A stretch of DNA of 64,000 bases from Acidipila rosea (GCF_004339725.1 NZ_SMGK01000006.1:1-64000), one strand, 5' to 3'; numbered from the stretch's first letter, positions 54,380 to 64,000 are shown. A program made the numbers and translations. Notes: generated from the letters alone by a model not told the origin.

Positions 54380-56251
54380 TTGCTGGACTTATTAGGAACG
54401 CTGGAACGCACTCATACCTGCGGCGAATTACGCGCAGCAGACGCAGGAAAAGAAGTTGTGCTGCTGGGCTGGGTTAACCGACGCCGCGACCATGGCAATC
54501 TCATTTTTCTGGATCTGCGGGATCGCACGGGGATCGCCCAGGTTGTACTCGATAAAGACTTGGGAGCGGAGGCTCACCTTAAGGCTGAGCAGGCACGCCC
54601 GGAGTATGTTATCGCTGCCATTGGCAAGGTCAGGCTGCGTGGCAAGGACGTCATCAACCCCAAGATGCCGACGGGAGAAGTCGAGATTGTTGCGAGTGAA
54701 ATCCGGCTGTTGAATGACTCGAAGGTTCCCCCGTTTTCTCCAGCCGAAGATGCGATAGGGAACGAAGAGGTTCGCCTGAAGTATCGGTACCTCGACCTGC
54801 GCCGTCCGGAGATGCAACATAACTTTGCCGTCCGCCACAAGGTCGCGCTTGCTGTGCGGCAGTATCTGTCATCCCAGGGCTTTTATGAGATAGAGACGCC
54901 TTTTATGACGCGCTCTACGCCCGAGGGTGCACGTGATTATCTCGTGCCCAGCCGGGTGCATGCAGGCGAGTTCTACGCGTTACCGCAGTCGCCCCAGCTT
55001 TTCAAGCAGATACTCATGATCTCCGGCTTTGATCGCTACTTCCAGATCGCGCGCTGCTTCCGCGATGAGGACCTCCGCGCCGATCGTCAGCCTGAATTTA
55101 CCCAGATTGATCTGGAGATGACCTTCCCGCAGCAGCAGACGGTTTTCCGAGTGGTTGAAGGATTTCTCGCGGCAGCTTTTGCGGCAGTTGGTATTAAGTT
55201 GCCGACGCCGTTTCCGCAGATCACCTACGACGAGGCTATGCGCCAGTTCGGCATTGACAAGCCGGACCTTCGCCTTCCTGGTCTGACTGACGTGAAGTTC
55301 GCCTTCGCCGCGAATGACCTTGAAACACTGGCGATTTCGCCAGGATTGCCAATCGTGGCTGTGCGCATTCCGAAGGTAGGCGAGCTCTCCCGCAAGGAAC
55401 GCGATGACAATCGGCCGCTCTTCGACTCTCGTAAGGGCGCGAAGCTGATCGATGACCTCAAGCGCCTTGAAAAGTCCTTCCCCGACGCTGTTAACAAGAT
55501 CCGGGAGGTAACAGGCGCCCAGTCAGATGATCTGGTGGTGCTGGTAGCCGGGGATGCGACCGCGCAGTTGCGCATGAGTGATACGAAAAGCGCCGGGCGA
55601 CTCTCTGAACGGGAGATCGCCGTCTATTCTGCCGCTGGCAACTTCCGCGTGGAGCTGGCCAGAAAGTATGCAGTGCGGCACGGAGCGTTTGCGGTGACGG
55701 AGCAAGTAGTCGGTTCACCGGAACGCGACGCAGGGCAGGTAGATGGCTCGGCAGCCTTCCGGCCCATCTGGGTCACAGACTTTCCGATGTTTGAACTTGA
55801 CGAGGAGACAGGCCGCTGGATGCCGTCCCATCATCCATTCACCTCTCCACACGAGGAAGATATGGATCGTCTGGTGTCAGACCCCGCCAGTGTGCGGGCC
55901 CGCTACTATGACCTTGCCATGAACGGCCTGGAACTAGGTTCAGGCTCGATTCGTATTCATCAAAAAGCTGTGCAGCAGGAGATCTTCCGAGCTCTCGGAA
56001 TGTCTGACGAAGAGGCAAAGTCGCGATTTGGCTTCTTTCTGGAAGCATTGGAGTATGGAACGCCTCCTCATGGAGGAATCGCCCTTGGCCTAGACAGGCT
56101 AGTTATGATTCTCGCCGGGGCATCGAGCCTGCGTGAGGTGATTGCCTTCCCCAAGACCGCCAAGGCTATTGACCTGATGGTGGATGCACCTACCCCAGTC
56201 AGCGATATGCAACTTCGCGAACTGCACATCCGTACAGCTTTGAAGAGTTAA
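54380..56251 (+). CDS. aspS: Aspartyl-tRNA synthetase (bacterial type)
   Basis: 623 residues, the length of bacterial AspRS with GAD domain. N-terminal OB fold (LGWVNRRRDHGNLIFLDLRDRTG), motif 2 FRDEDLRADRQPEFTQID, GAD insert (about 280-415), motif 3 GIALGLDRLVM. The TTG start has AAGGA 8 nt upstream. A bidirectional terminator follows. Confidence 0.96.
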   Translation: MLDLLGTLERTHTCGELRAADAGKEVVLLGWVNRRRDHGNLIFLDLRDRTGIAQVVLDKDLGAEAHLKAEQARPEYVIAAIGKVRLRGKDVINPKMPTGEVEIVASEIRLLNDSKVPPFSPAEDAIGNEEVRLKYRYLDLRRPEMQHNFAVRHKVALAVRQYLSSQGFYEIETPFMTRSTPEGARDYLVPSRVHAGEFYALPQSPQLFKQILMISGFDRYFQIARCFRDEDLRADRQPEFTQIDLEMTFPQQQTVFRVVEGFLAAAFAAVGIKLPTPFPQITYDEAMRQFGIDKPDLRLPGLTDVKFAFAANDLETLAISPGLPIVAVRIPKVGELSRKERDDNRPLFDSRKGAKLIDDLKRLEKSFPDAVNKIREVTGAQSDDLVVLVAGDATAQLRMSDTKSAGRLSEREIAVYSAAGNFRVELARKYAVRHGAFAVTEQVVGSPERDAGQVDGSAAFRPIWVTDFPMFELDEETGRWMPSHHPFTSPHEEDMDRLVSDPASVRARYYDLAMNGLELGSGSIRIHQKAVQQEIFRALGMSDEEAKSRFGFFLEALEYGTPPHGGIALGLDRLVMILAGASSLREVIAFPKTAKAIDLMVDAPTPVSDMQLRELHIRTALKS

Positions 56252-56276
56252 GCGAACGCAGAGCTTTGGTTGATAC

Positions 56277-56316
56277 AAAACAGGGAGGAGGCGCTACAAC
56301 GTCTCCTCCTTGTTTT
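56277..56316. terminator. Bidirectional terminator between aspS and the GH2 gene
   Basis: AAAACAGGGAGGAG (56277-56290) pairs with CTCCTCCTTGTTTT (56303-56316) with one mismatch and a 12-nt loop. The A run on the left and T run on the right let it work for both convergent transcripts. Confidence 0.85.
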
Positions 56317-56324
56317 CCAGGGGG

Positions 56325-58664
56325 TCAAATTGTTTCGCTGGGTGCTTCGTTTACCTTTATCGTTACCTTTTGAGTTCCGAGCCGTGGATGCTTCGCTGTC
56401 AAAGTCACGGTGCCTGCCTGCTGCTTCGCTCGTATCCAGACGGCCCCCCGCCCGCCTACCAGGGCAAAGGGGTTATCTCCAATCATGGAGACTGGCCCAT
56501 CGAGTGTAAGAATAATCGGATCATTTGCATAGGGACGGATCGCGCCGTACTCATCGGTAACGCGAAAGACTACGCGCGTCGTATCCGCGCCATCGGCGTT
56601 AAGTTCGGTATCGTCCGCGAGCAGCACAAACTTCTGGTCAACGCCCCGGCCGGAGTAGCTCTTTGAGATCACCTGCTTGCCGGCAATGTATCCGTCGATG
56701 CGCAAGTCCCCCCATTTCGCCTCGTGATGATTAGTGTTGATGTCAATGGTGTAGGGTGCGTACTTGAGGTGTGGAAACTGCTTACGGTCAGGCTCTGCAT
56801 CCATTACGTACTGCCAAACTCCATCGTTCTTTACATAGAGTTTCAACTGATCGCAGTTAGAGCAGACCATCGCAATGTGAAATCCTACTGCCTCATCGCT
56901 CGAGGCCCAGTGAAAGGCCGGTTCAAGCACAATCTCTTCTGAAGGGTCACACTGCGATTTGTAGAAGCCGGCTGCAGGCTTTGGCTCGCGGAAAATGTCC
57001 GCGACTCCGTGATAGCAGATACGGTCGCCCGCGCCGAAGTCATCATGTGTGTTGTAGTCGAAGGCGCACCAGCCGATGCCACCCGCGTATTGCGGATTAG
57101 AGGCGAGCTGGTCATGAATCCGCGCGTGGCGGAGAGTATGCTCGCGATGCCTCTCGTCATCGTCGAATTGCTTGACCGGATAAGTGTGGCCGACAAATTC
57201 CGTGTTTAGATAGCGGGAGTGGTTAGGAGCCTTCAACGGCCAGCCAAAGTCGTTCACTGTGAAGACGTCTTCGAGGAATTCGGACTCCTGGAAGTTTCGA
57301 ATGCCGCCCGTCTGTCGCGTGGTGTCAAGCGAGTGAGCCATCGCATTTGTGCGCGTATAGAAGTCGTGGTCATCGCGAGACTCGTTGATGCGCACTCCCC
57401 AAAGAATGATCGAAGGATGGTTCCAGTCGCGCGTGATCATGCGGTGTACGTTATCCACTGAGACGTCCTGCCAGGATTTGTCGCCGATATGTTGCCAACC
57501 CGGAATCTCCTCCAGAACTAGCAGGCCATACTCGTCGCAGGCGTCCAGGAAGTGGCGCGATTGAGGATAGTGAGAGGTGCGGACGATGTTGCAGTGCAGC
57601 TCCTTGCGCAGGATGTAGGCGTCGCGCCGCTGCACACGAGCGGGCATTGCCTGCCCCACAAAGGGAAAGGTCTGGTGGCGGTCCAGTCCACGCAGCTTGA
57701 TGATCCTTCCGTTCAGCTGGAAGCCATGATCCGTGAAGGTGGCTTCGCGGAAGCCTGTACGGCGCGTGTCCTCATCCACCACAGTCGCTCCGCGGAGAAG
57801 ACGCACGCGTACGGTGTAGAGATTTGGCGTGTCGAGATCCCAGCGTTTGATGCCGCTCAGGTTCGACATGGAGACGGTATGTTTGACTACATCGGCAGAT
57901 GGGGCGAGCTTTGGCAGTTTCTGAGTTGCGTGGGCAATCTCACGATCGGTGTCGAGAAGTGTCGCTTCGAGAATCAGCGGTTCGTGCGTACCCTCCGCAG
58001 TGGAAAGAAAACAATCGACATCGAGAGACGGAGCGCCGCTCATTACATTCGCTGGGCGAGCAAAGATGTTTTCGATAAAGGTCTGCGGCACGATGCGCAG
58101 CGTAACTTCGCGATAGATACCGCCAAAGGTCATGTAGTCGATCTGGTAGCCAAATGGCGGAATGTCTGCCCGCTCGGTGGAGTCCAGATCGACGGCAAGT
58201 ACATTGTCACCGTTTGCATTCAGGTGCGGCGTAAGTTCAAAGGAAAACGGCGTATAGCCACCCTTGTATTCGCCGACCTTGGTGCCGTTGATCCAGACGG
58301 TGGAGGCCGTCATAGCGCCTTCAAAATCTACAAAGACTCGTTTCCCCTGGGCACTTTCCGGAACCTTAAAATGTCGCCGATAGAGTGAAATGAATTCGTA
58401 ATCTTTGTCATCGAAGGCGTGCCACGGGAGTGCGATATTCGTATGCGGCACAATCACTTCAGTAAATGAGGAGTCATCAAAGCCAACCTCATGACCGCCT
58501 GCAACAACCGACGGGTGGTAGCGCCAATTGCGATTCATCGGCAGGATGGTGCGGCCGTTTGCTTGCGGCGCTTCCGCAGGTGCTTTCTTAGCAAAGGCAG
58601 ACTTGTTTACGGCAGCAGCGGCAAGGAGACTTCCACTGGTCTTCACAAATTCACGACGGTCCAA
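56325..58664 (-). CDS. GH2-family beta-galactosidase/glucuronidase, Tat-exported
   Basis: 779 residues. The twin-arginine N-terminus DRREFVKTSGSLLAAAA indicates folded export. Jelly-roll (about 40-190), immunoglobulin-like and TIM-barrel domains follow; the acid/base Asn-Glu pair is N427-E428 (WGVRINES). The later FxxNDFGWPLKAPN region and a C-terminal beta-sandwich are typical. It should cleave beta-galactosides, mannosides or glucuronides; substrate not assigned. Convergent with aspS. Confidence 0.88.
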   Translation of the reverse strand: MDRREFVKTSGSLLAAAAVNKSAFAKKAPAEAPQANGRTILPMNRNWRYHPSVVAGGHEVGFDDSSFTEVIVPHTNIALPWHAFDDKDYEFISLYRRHFKVPESAQGKRVFVDFEGAMTASTVWINGTKVGEYKGGYTPFSFELTPHLNANGDNVLAVDLDSTERADIPPFGYQIDYMTFGGIYREVTLRIVPQTFIENIFARPANVMSGAPSLDVDCFLSTAEGTHEPLILEATLLDTDREIAHATQKLPKLAPSADVVKHTVSMSNLSGIKRWDLDTPNLYTVRVRLLRGATVVDEDTRRTGFREATFTDHGFQLNGRIIKLRGLDRHQTFPFVGQAMPARVQRRDAYILRKELHCNIVRTSHYPQSRHFLDACDEYGLLVLEEIPGWQHIGDKSWQDVSVDNVHRMITRDWNHPSIILWGVRINESRDDHDFYTRTNAMAHSLDTTRQTGGIRNFQESEFLEDVFTVNDFGWPLKAPNHSRYLNTEFVGHTYPVKQFDDDERHREHTLRHARIHDQLASNPQYAGGIGWCAFDYNTHDDFGAGDRICYHGVADIFREPKPAAGFYKSQCDPSEEIVLEPAFHWASSDEAVGFHIAMVCSNCDQLKLYVKNDGVWQYVMDAEPDRKQFPHLKYAPYTIDINTNHHEAKWGDLRIDGYIAGKQVISKSYSGRGVDQKFVLLADDTELNADGADTTRVVFRVTDEYGAIRPYANDPIILTLDGPVSMIGDNPFALVGGRGAVWIRAKQQAGTVTLTAKHPRLGTQKVTIKVNEAPSETI

Positions 58665-59076
58665 GGTTCACCTCTAGTGCAAGCAGTCAAGATACCTGAA
58701 GTTGCCGCTGAAGAAAATAAGCATCACGTGCACGAGGGTTCCAGTGTCTGGCAGATGCGAACCTGATGCATGCACTATTTCCCGATGAGCTATTATCAGA
58801 GGCTTGATATCCGACCGATTATGTCGTATTTTTAATCTCGTGTTCAGATAACGGTTGTAAACAGCGCCCGGTTGCATATTAGGAAAGCTGGCAGATGACT
58901 GCAACCCATTCATCCTGTTGGGATAAGAGCCGGATGAAAGTTTTTCAAGAAATATAGAGGAGACCCCCGCGGCTGACTTTTGGCGAAGCTCCGCGAGGGT
59001 CTGAAATCGACAACCTGATGGCTGACGACTGGACCCAGAGTACAGTCATTCGGCCTTAACGTTCAAGAAAGGTCTC
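58665..59076. other. Divergent intergenic region between GH2 and the flavin operon
   Basis: 412 bp with no supported gene. It has promoters for both flanking transcripts. A hairpin AGACCCCCGCGG/CCGCGAGGGTCT (58961-58972 with 58991-59002, one mismatch, 18-nt loop) lies about 75 bp before the DUF6662-like gene and could be a leader structure. Confidence 0.45.
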
Positions 59077-60078
59077 ATGACTGATCAACCTCGTGTTCCC
59101 GTGCGCACCCGTGCGCCTCTGCCCAAGACATCTGTTTCTTCCAGGAAGAGACGCGACAAGCCCCGGTGTCCGCTCCTTGCAAAACTGCTTGTGGGTATGC
59201 TCCTCCTCTGCCTTTCGCCTGCAGCGCTTCATGCAGATGAACCGCTTTTCGGCTTCTCGTATACGACCGACTTGCTCCCGAAGGGCAAGGTTGAGTTGGA
59301 GCAGTGGTCTACGACGCGGTTTCATAAGGCGCCAGGCGGCCAGTTCTGGCTGCAGGAAAACAGAACAGAGCAAGAGTATGGATTCAGCGACCGGCTGCAG
59401 CTCGCAATCTACGAAACTTATGACTCAACTGCGGCCTACCATAACGGTCCATTTGGAGAGACTACACCGGCGGAGCAGTTTTCCTATTACACGCCCGGAC
59501 CGAACGATCGATTCAACGCGACGAAGTTTATCGGCGTCTCGGGCGAAGCGATCTACCGCCTGGTGAGTCCTTACACCCACCCTCTTGGTTTTGCGATCTA
59601 TGAAGAGCCTACATTTGGCGCTGGATTCATAGAATCGGAAAGCAAGTTGATCTTCCAGAAGAACTACCGCGACGATAGGCTGGTATTGGCTGCCAACATG
59701 ACGTATGCGCCTGAGTGGCGGCGGTTGCGGGAGGATGAGAACCCCTCCCGAAAAGAGATACAGGAGGAAACCGACGCCAACATTGATCTCGGCGCGTCGT
59801 ATCGGTTCATCCGCAACTGGTCGGCAGCTTTTGAGATCTTCAACGAGCGGGAATTCAACAGCTACAACTTCACGCACGAATCGAACAGTGGATATTACCT
59901 TGGCCCCACGCTTCACTATGCGGGCAAAAATTTCTTCGTCACGACCAACTTTGACGAGCAGATGCCCTGGGCTGGCAGGCATGTAGACACTGTTCCAGGT
60001 GCATTGGTCGGTGGGCGAATCATCGATAACGACTTTGAAAAATATCGCGTGCGGGTGAAATTCGGCTGGTACTTCTAG
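59077..60078 (+). CDS. DUF6662-like outer-membrane protein
   Basis: 333 residues. A basic N-terminus and signal peptide (hydrophobic about 36-50, cleavage near LHA) precede beta-strand-rich sequence ending in VRVKFGWYF, the pattern of an outer-membrane beta-barrel. Similarity in style to DUF6662 proteins; function unknown. It is followed 7 nt later by the FMN-binding gene and heads the four-gene operon. Confidence 0.7.
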   Translation: MTDQPRVPVRTRAPLPKTSVSSRKRRDKPRCPLLAKLLVGMLLLCLSPAALHADEPLFGFSYTTDLLPKGKVELEQWSTTRFHKAPGGQFWLQENRTEQEYGFSDRLQLAIYETYDSTAAYHNGPFGETTPAEQFSYYTPGPNDRFNATKFIGVSGEAIYRLVSPYTHPLGFAIYEEPTFGAGFIESESKLIFQKNYRDDRLVLAANMTYAPEWRRLREDENPSRKEIQEETDANIDLGASYRFIRNWSAAFEIFNEREFNSYNFTHESNSGYYLGPTLHYAGKNFFVTTNFDEQMPWAGRHVDTVPGALVGGRIIDNDFEKYRVRVKFGWYF

Positions 60079-60085
60079 GGTGAAT

Positions 60086-60619
60086 ATGAAATCAACATTC
60101 TTCTTGTTGCCGCTCGCTGCAATCGCAATTCAGGGTGGCGCAGCTTACGCTGCTACTTATCTTTCGGTGGAGCAGGCGCAGGCTCTGATGTTTCCGGGGG
60201 CATCGTTTCAGCCTGACTTCAAGACACTGAGCGAGGCTCAGGTTAAAGCTATTCAACATGCCTCAGGGGTGGATGTGAGGAATAGAGAGGTGAAGGCGTG
60301 GCGCGTCTCCACAGGCGGATGGTTCCTTGTCGATGAGGTGGTAGGCAAGCACGAATACATCCCCTTTGCGCTTGCTCTCGATGACAAGGGGCGGGTGAGG
60401 AGTGTGGAGATTCTCGAATACCGGGAAGCCTACGGAGGACAGATTCGCGAGCCGGCATGGCGGGCACAGTTCCAGGGGAAAGATTCAGGTACTCGGCTCC
60501 AATTAGGCCGGAATATCCGCAACATCTCAGGCGCGACGCTCTCGTGCAAACACATCACTGATGGAGTGCAGCGCCTGCTGGTCACCTATGAAATTGCGCT
60601 CAAGCAAAATGATCGTTGA
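60086..60619 (+). CDS. Periplasmic FMN-binding protein, ApbE flavinylation target
   Basis: 177 residues. Signal peptide (about 4-21, cleavage near AYA). The FMN-binding domain carries the flavinylation motif SGAT with acceptor T151 (ISGATLSCKHITDG). Covalent FMN makes it a one-electron carrier or reductase outside the cytoplasm. The ATG at 60086 is preferred over a GTG 6 nt upstream, with AGGG spaced 5 nt. Its stop overlaps the apbE start, so modifier and target are co-translated. Confidence 0.85.
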   Translation: MKSTFFLLPLAAIAIQGGAAYAATYLSVEQAQALMFPGASFQPDFKTLSEAQVKAIQHASGVDVRNREVKAWRVSTGGWFLVDEVVGKHEYIPFALALDDKGRVRSVEILEYREAYGGQIREPAWRAQFQGKDSGTRLQLGRNIRNISGATLSCKHITDGVQRLLVTYEIALKQNDR

Positions 60620-61478
60620 ACGCACACAGCCGTGGCTCGGCACCTATGTAAGTATCCGGGTCGAGGGATTGGACGCCGTAGAGGCAAACAGCGCTATCAC
60701 TGCAGCGTTCGAGCACACTGCGATTGTCCATCGGTTGATGAGTTTTCATGAGGCAGACAGCGACGTAACCCGGCTCAATCGCGAGGGCACACTAAGGGCT
60801 GTGACTGTGCATCCTTCCACCTTTGCCGTGCTGCAGTGGGCGCAGCGATTTGCGAGCCTGTCGCATGGCTGCTTCGATATTTCGGTGGGGGCAGAACTGG
60901 TCGAGTGGGGGCTGCTGCCGTCTCCCTGCGGCTCGGTGACCTCACCCTCGGGCTCCTGGCGGGATATTGAACTGCTGCCCAAAGGGCAGGTGCTCTTTCA
61001 CCGCCCTCTCTGGATTGATCTCGGCGGCATCGCAAAAGGTTACGCGGTGGATAAGGCTATCGAATGCCTGCTGGAGCGCGGTGCGGAGCACTGTGTCGTG
61101 AACGCAGGAGGGGATATCCGTGTCCAGGGCAACCGAACTGAACTCATCCGTCTACAGGTTGAAAGTCCCGGTACTGCAGCTGTCGTGGAGTTGACGAATG
61201 GGAGTGTAGCCAGCAGTTGCGGCTGGCAGCGAAAGAGGTGCATAGGTGGGAAGTTACGCGGCCCGCATCTGGACGGGGCGGATCGCACCACCTCGTGGAC
61301 CGACCGCTTTGTCTGTGTTGTGGCAGATCACTGTGTTGTAGCAGACGCGCTTACCAAAGTAGTGATGGCGCAGGGAGCACAGAGTGCCAATCTGTTGCGG
61401 CAGTTTGGGGCAACGGCTCATGTCTTTGATCCAGGTGGCGGATGGATGCATCTTCCGGCCAGAGAGGATGCAGGATGA
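60609..61478 (+). CDS. apbE: ApbE FAD:protein FMN transferase
   Basis: 289 residues. Typical features: LGTYVSI near the start, LDLGGIAKGYAVD-like segment (IDLGGIAKGYAVDKA), NAGGDIRV, and a DALTKVVM segment in the place of the conserved metal-binding DALxT motif. It transfers FMN from FAD to Thr in SGAT motifs outside the cytoplasm. The usual SGxYER segment reads SSCGWQRK, an atypical active-site variant. No signal peptide is obvious with the start at 60609; starts up to 48 nt upstream are possible but do not add one. The next gene overlaps by 4 nt. Confidence 0.85.
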   Translation: MIVERTQPWLGTYVSIRVEGLDAVEANSAITAAFEHTAIVHRLMSFHEADSDVTRLNREGTLRAVTVHPSTFAVLQWAQRFASLSHGCFDISVGAELVEWGLLPSPCGSVTSPSGSWRDIELLPKGQVLFHRPLWIDLGGIAKGYAVDKAIECLLERGAEHCVVNAGGDIRVQGNRTELIRLQVESPGTAAVVELTNGSVASSCGWQRKRCIGGKLRGPHLDGADRTTSWTDRFVCVVADHCVVADALTKVVMAQGAQSANLLRQFGATAHVFDPGGGWMHLPAREDAG

Positions 61479-61909
61479 GCGCTTCAGTCGGAAACTCAGG
61501 CGGTCTTGGCCGCTCAAGACGCTGGGGCTTGTACATCATCGGGATTGGCGCGTGGCTATCCGGCGGTCTTTGGCTGCTGTTCCACTATTTTTTTGTGGAG
61601 CAGGGTGAGTTCGGGCCACAGGTAAATCCGCTGGAGCCTTGGTGGCTTAAGATTCATGGTGCATTTGCCTTCGCGGCCACCTGGATCTTCGGCCTGATGT
61701 GGGGAGTCCATGTGACGAAGGCCTGGCCCTACAAGCGACGGCGTTCGTCAGGAGCCATGCTGACGGCCGTATTCGCATGGCTCACTCTTAGTGGCTTCCT
61801 GCTCTACTACGTTGGCGATGAACGGATAAGGCCAATGCTATCCATCGGCCACTGGGCAATAGGGATTGCATTCCCGCTTGCCTTTGGATGGCATCGGCTG
61901 AAGCGGTAG
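61475..61909 (+). CDS. Small membrane protein with cytochrome b-like histidine pairs
   Basis: 144 residues with about four hydrophobic helices (17-42, 57-78, 92-112, 121-137). Helix 2 has His at both ends (H61 and H79 in IHGAFAF...GVHV); helix 4 has H122 and H136 (IGHWAIG...FGWH, spacing HX13H). Such pairs bind two b-haems in small cytochrome b proteins (DUF4405-like). A basic loop (KRRRSS) faces the cytoplasm. The ATG overlaps the apbE stop (ATGA). I infer that it passes electrons from quinol to the flavinylated protein; haem binding is not proven. Confidence 0.7.
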   Translation: MSASVGNSGGLGRSRRWGLYIIGIGAWLSGGLWLLFHYFFVEQGEFGPQVNPLEPWWLKIHGAFAFAATWIFGLMWGVHVTKAWPYKRRRSSGAMLTAVFAWLTLSGFLLYYVGDERIRPMLSIGHWAIGIAFPLAFGWHRLKR

Positions 61910-61973
61910 AGAGAAGTCGCTTTTTGCGAGTGGCGCTTATCTCGCGTTCTTCACCCAGCTAAAATGGAACTGT

Positions 61974-63899
61974 ATGGCATTTACGGAACAATACGACATC
62001 GCTGTGGTTGGCGCTGGGCATGCCGGCTGCGAGGCGGCGATGGCGGCGGCCCGGATGGGGCTGCGGACGGCGCTCTTTACTCTGAACCTTGACCTGATTG
62101 CGCAGATGTCCTGCAACCCTGCGATTGGTGGCATTGCCAAGGGGCATCTTGTCCGTGAAGTGGATGCGCTGGGCGGCATCATGGGGGAGGTTGCCGATGC
62201 TGTAGGTATTCAGTTTCGACTGCTCAATACATCGCGCGGGCCGGCGGTCTGGTCACCGCGGGCGCAATGCGACAAGCAGCAGTATCGCGTGAAGATGCGC
62301 GAGGTGCTTGAGTCGCAGCGTGGACTGTTCATCAAGCAGGCTGAGGTTATCGGGCTCATGCTGGAAGAGGACCGCGTGCTGGGTCTCAAGCTCCGCGATG
62401 GCAGGACCATTCTGGCCGGAGCAACGGTCATCACTACGGGAACTTTTCTGAATGGGCTGATTCACTGCGGAGAGGAGAACTACCCGGCAGGTCGATCGGG
62501 CGAGCCGGCTGCTGTCCTGCTAGGCGAGGCGCTCAAAGCATTGGGACTGCGTGGCTGCCGTCTGAAAACGGGGACTCCGCCGCGTCTTGACGGCAGGACG
62601 ATCGATTGGGCACGTTTTGAGGAGCAGCCGGGCGATGCCGATCCTACACCCTTCAGCTTTCGCACGAAAACACTGCCACAACGGCAGGTCTCCTGCCACA
62701 TCGCTTATACGACGCCAGAGACATTACGCATAATCCGCGAAAACGTCTCGCGTTCGCCGATGTATTCGGGGCAGATTACCGCGACCGGACCTCGCTACTG
62801 CCCGTCGATTGAAGATAAGGTTGTGCGCTTCCCCGATAAGGAGCAGCACCAGTTCTTCCTTGAACCGGAGGGGTTGAATACTCATGAAGTCTATGTGAAC
62901 GGCATGTCTACTTCACTGCCGATGGAGGTGCAGTGGCAGATCGTGCGCTCCATTCCCGGCCTCGAGAATGCCGAGATGCTGCGCCCTGGCTATGCGATTG
63001 AATATGACGCCATAGACCCGACGGAACTCGACCGTTCCCTCAAGGTGAAAAAGTTTAGTGGGCTCTATCTTGCTGGGCAGATCAACGGAACATCAGGGTA
63101 CGAGGAGGCGGCCTGCCAGGGGCTTATGGCGGGCATAAACGCAGCGCTCAAGGTGCGCGAAGACGCGCCATTTACTCTCGATCGCACAGAGGCCTACACG
63201 GGTATCCTTATCGATGACCTTATCAGCAAGGGTACGAACGAACCGTACAGGATGTTTACCTCGCGGGCGGAGTTCCGGCTGCACCTCAGGATAGACAATG
63301 CAGATCGCAGGCTGACGCCGCATGGTCGCAGGTTGGGACTAATTGGCAATGCAGCATGGGAAGATTACGAAGCGAAGCAGTCCCGGGCGGTGGCTCTGGA
63401 AAAACTGCTGGCCACGAAGAAGGTCAATGCGACAGGAGTGGAAGCCGCAATTCCGGGCCTCGGCAGCGTGGCGGGACAGACCTATGCGCAACTGCTGAAA
63501 CGGCCTGAGATCACGATCGAGGCTCTCTATTCTCTGCTCCGCGACGATTTCGGCGATGAGCCTGTCTTCGCGACATGGCGGCATGCCGAGGTGTTGAGTG
63601 CCCAGGTTCGCAATGAGCTGAAATCTGTCGAGACGGAAATAAAGTATGCAGGCTACCTCGACCAGCAGCGAAAGGCAATTGAAAAGCTGAAAAAGGCCGA
63701 AGGCCGCGCTATACCAGAGTGGTTTGATTACAAGGCCGTCAGCGGGCTCTCGCGGGAGATGCAGGAGAAGCTGGCGCACATCCGGCCCCACACGATAGGG
63801 CAGGCAAGTCGCATCCCTGGGGTCACTCCAGCAGCGTTGACGCTGGTGAATGTGTATATAGAGATTCAGGGGCGAAGGCAAGCCGAAACACCCGCTTAG
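61974..63899 (+). CDS. mnmG: tRNA uridine 5-carboxymethylaminomethyl enzyme MnmG (GidA)
   Basis: 641 residues. FAD site [10 protein letters not shown] (about 13-22), the [23 protein letters not shown] segment, FLNGLIHCG and the conserved [11 protein letters not shown]. With MnmE it modifies U34 of several tRNAs. The N-terminus is the usual GidA start. An rsmG gene often follows; a start may be visible at 63992. Confidence 0.96.
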   Translation: MAFTEQYDIAVVGAGHAGCEAAMAAARMGLRTALFTLNLDLIAQMSCNPAIGGIAKGHLVREVDALGGIMGEVADAVGIQFRLLNTSRGPAVWSPRAQCDKQQYRVKMREVLESQRGLFIKQAEVIGLMLEEDRVLGLKLRDGRTILAGATVITTGTFLNGLIHCGEENYPAGRSGEPAAVLLGEALKALGLRGCRLKTGTPPRLDGRTIDWARFEEQPGDADPTPFSFRTKTLPQRQVSCHIAYTTPETLRIIRENVSRSPMYSGQITATGPRYCPSIEDKVVRFPDKEQHQFFLEPEGLNTHEVYVNGMSTSLPMEVQWQIVRSIPGLENAEMLRPGYAIEYDAIDPTELDRSLKVKKFSGLYLAGQINGTSGYEEAACQGLMAGINAALKVREDAPFTLDRTEAYTGILIDDLISKGTNEPYRMFTSRAEFRLHLRIDNADRRLTPHGRRLGLIGNAAWEDYEAKQSRAVALEKLLATKKVNATGVEAAIPGLGSVAGQTYAQLLKRPEITIEALYSLLRDDFGDEPVFATWRHAEVLSAQVRNELKSVETEIKYAGYLDQQRKAIEKLKKAEGRAIPEWFDYKAVSGLSREMQEKLAHIRPHTIGQASRIPGVTPAALTLVNVYIEIQGRRQAETPA

Positions 63900-63991
63900 G
63901 CGCAGATAAATCTCCTACTGCGGTTGTTGCTCTACATTGGTGTTGGCTTGGGTATTTGAAGTTGACCCCTTATGCAGCAAGGGGATATGGA

Positions 63992-64000
63992 ATGGCAGAG
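63992..64000 (+). CDS. Possible start of next gene (partial)
   Basis: AAGGGG followed 7 nt later by ATGGCAGAG fits a ribosome-binding site and start; only three codons are in the window. rsmG is a common neighbour of mnmG but cannot be recognised from this. Confidence 0.25.

Noticed and set aside
57552..58388. 278-codon frame antisense to the GH2 gene
   Set aside because: Shadow of a high-GC coding region; no motif or ribosome-binding site.
58961..59002. Possible FMN riboswitch before the flavin operon
   Set aside because: The hairpin is real but the conserved FMN-aptamer sequence elements are not present.
1..64000. CRISPR array or restriction-modification/toxin-antitoxin system
   Set aside because: No regularly spaced repeats and no recognisable Cas, methylase, restriction enzyme or toxin-antitoxin pair were seen.

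Overview
The window looks like a chromosome segment of an acidobacterium of the Terriglobus/Granulicella/Edaphobacter type. This is inferred from very large Oar-like TonB-dependent receptors with an N-terminal carboxypeptidase-regulatory domain, many secreted glycoside hydrolases with Tat or Sec signals, and the overall gene complement. No ribosomal RNA is present to confirm it.

Positions 1 to about 27,559 are most of an integrative and conjugative element (ICE). Its right end lies at the 3' end of a tRNA-Ala(GGC) gene (27484-27559, minus strand), beside a tyrosine integrase and a small excisionase-like protein; its left end is outside the window. From right to left it carries int, xis, a LysR regulator, and a type IV secretion operon in the order virB2-B3-B4-B9-B10-lipoprotein-B5-B6-B8. 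Then follow ssb, virB11, a small ribbon-helix-helix protein, a candidate oriT of the R388/TrwC type, and a trwA-like / trwB-like / trwC-like DNA-processing module. The cargo is an arsenic cluster (arsR-acr3 diverging from arsM-arsC). Downstream of arsC, on the same strand, come a secreted phospholipase C/acid phosphatase-family esterase and a Tat-exported CotA-like multicopper oxidase. The left part holds ardC, a DUF6908 gene and the 5' stub of a ParB-like gene. That stub is cut by the terminus of a second mobile element, marked by a perfect 30-bp palindrome and repeated TTATGTG half-sites.

From 27.6 kb onward the genes look chromosomal. They include an ECF sigma factor with an anti-sigma factor that appears to carry a TonB-C-like periplasmic domain, a Tat-exported lactonase next to obg, an Oar-like receptor converging on a two-component system, and a cytochrome c/lipA group. 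These are followed by an ABC-F ATPase, a sugar-isomerase homologue next to a GH3 glucosidase, a structured (possibly 6S) RNA before lgt, an esterase and a second Oar-like receptor. Then come hisS-aspS, a GH2 enzyme, and a four-gene operon that looks like an extracytoplasmic flavin electron-transfer module (DUF6662-like protein, FMN-binding protein, ApbE, small cytochrome b-like membrane protein). mnmG closes the window.

The points most worth a second look are the R388-like oriT with a ribbon-helix-helix gene on each side, the interrupted parB-like gene, the arsenic/phosphoesterase/multicopper-oxidase cargo, the compact flavin/cytochrome operon, the rod-like RNA before lgt and a previously easy-to-miss 56-residue membrane protein.
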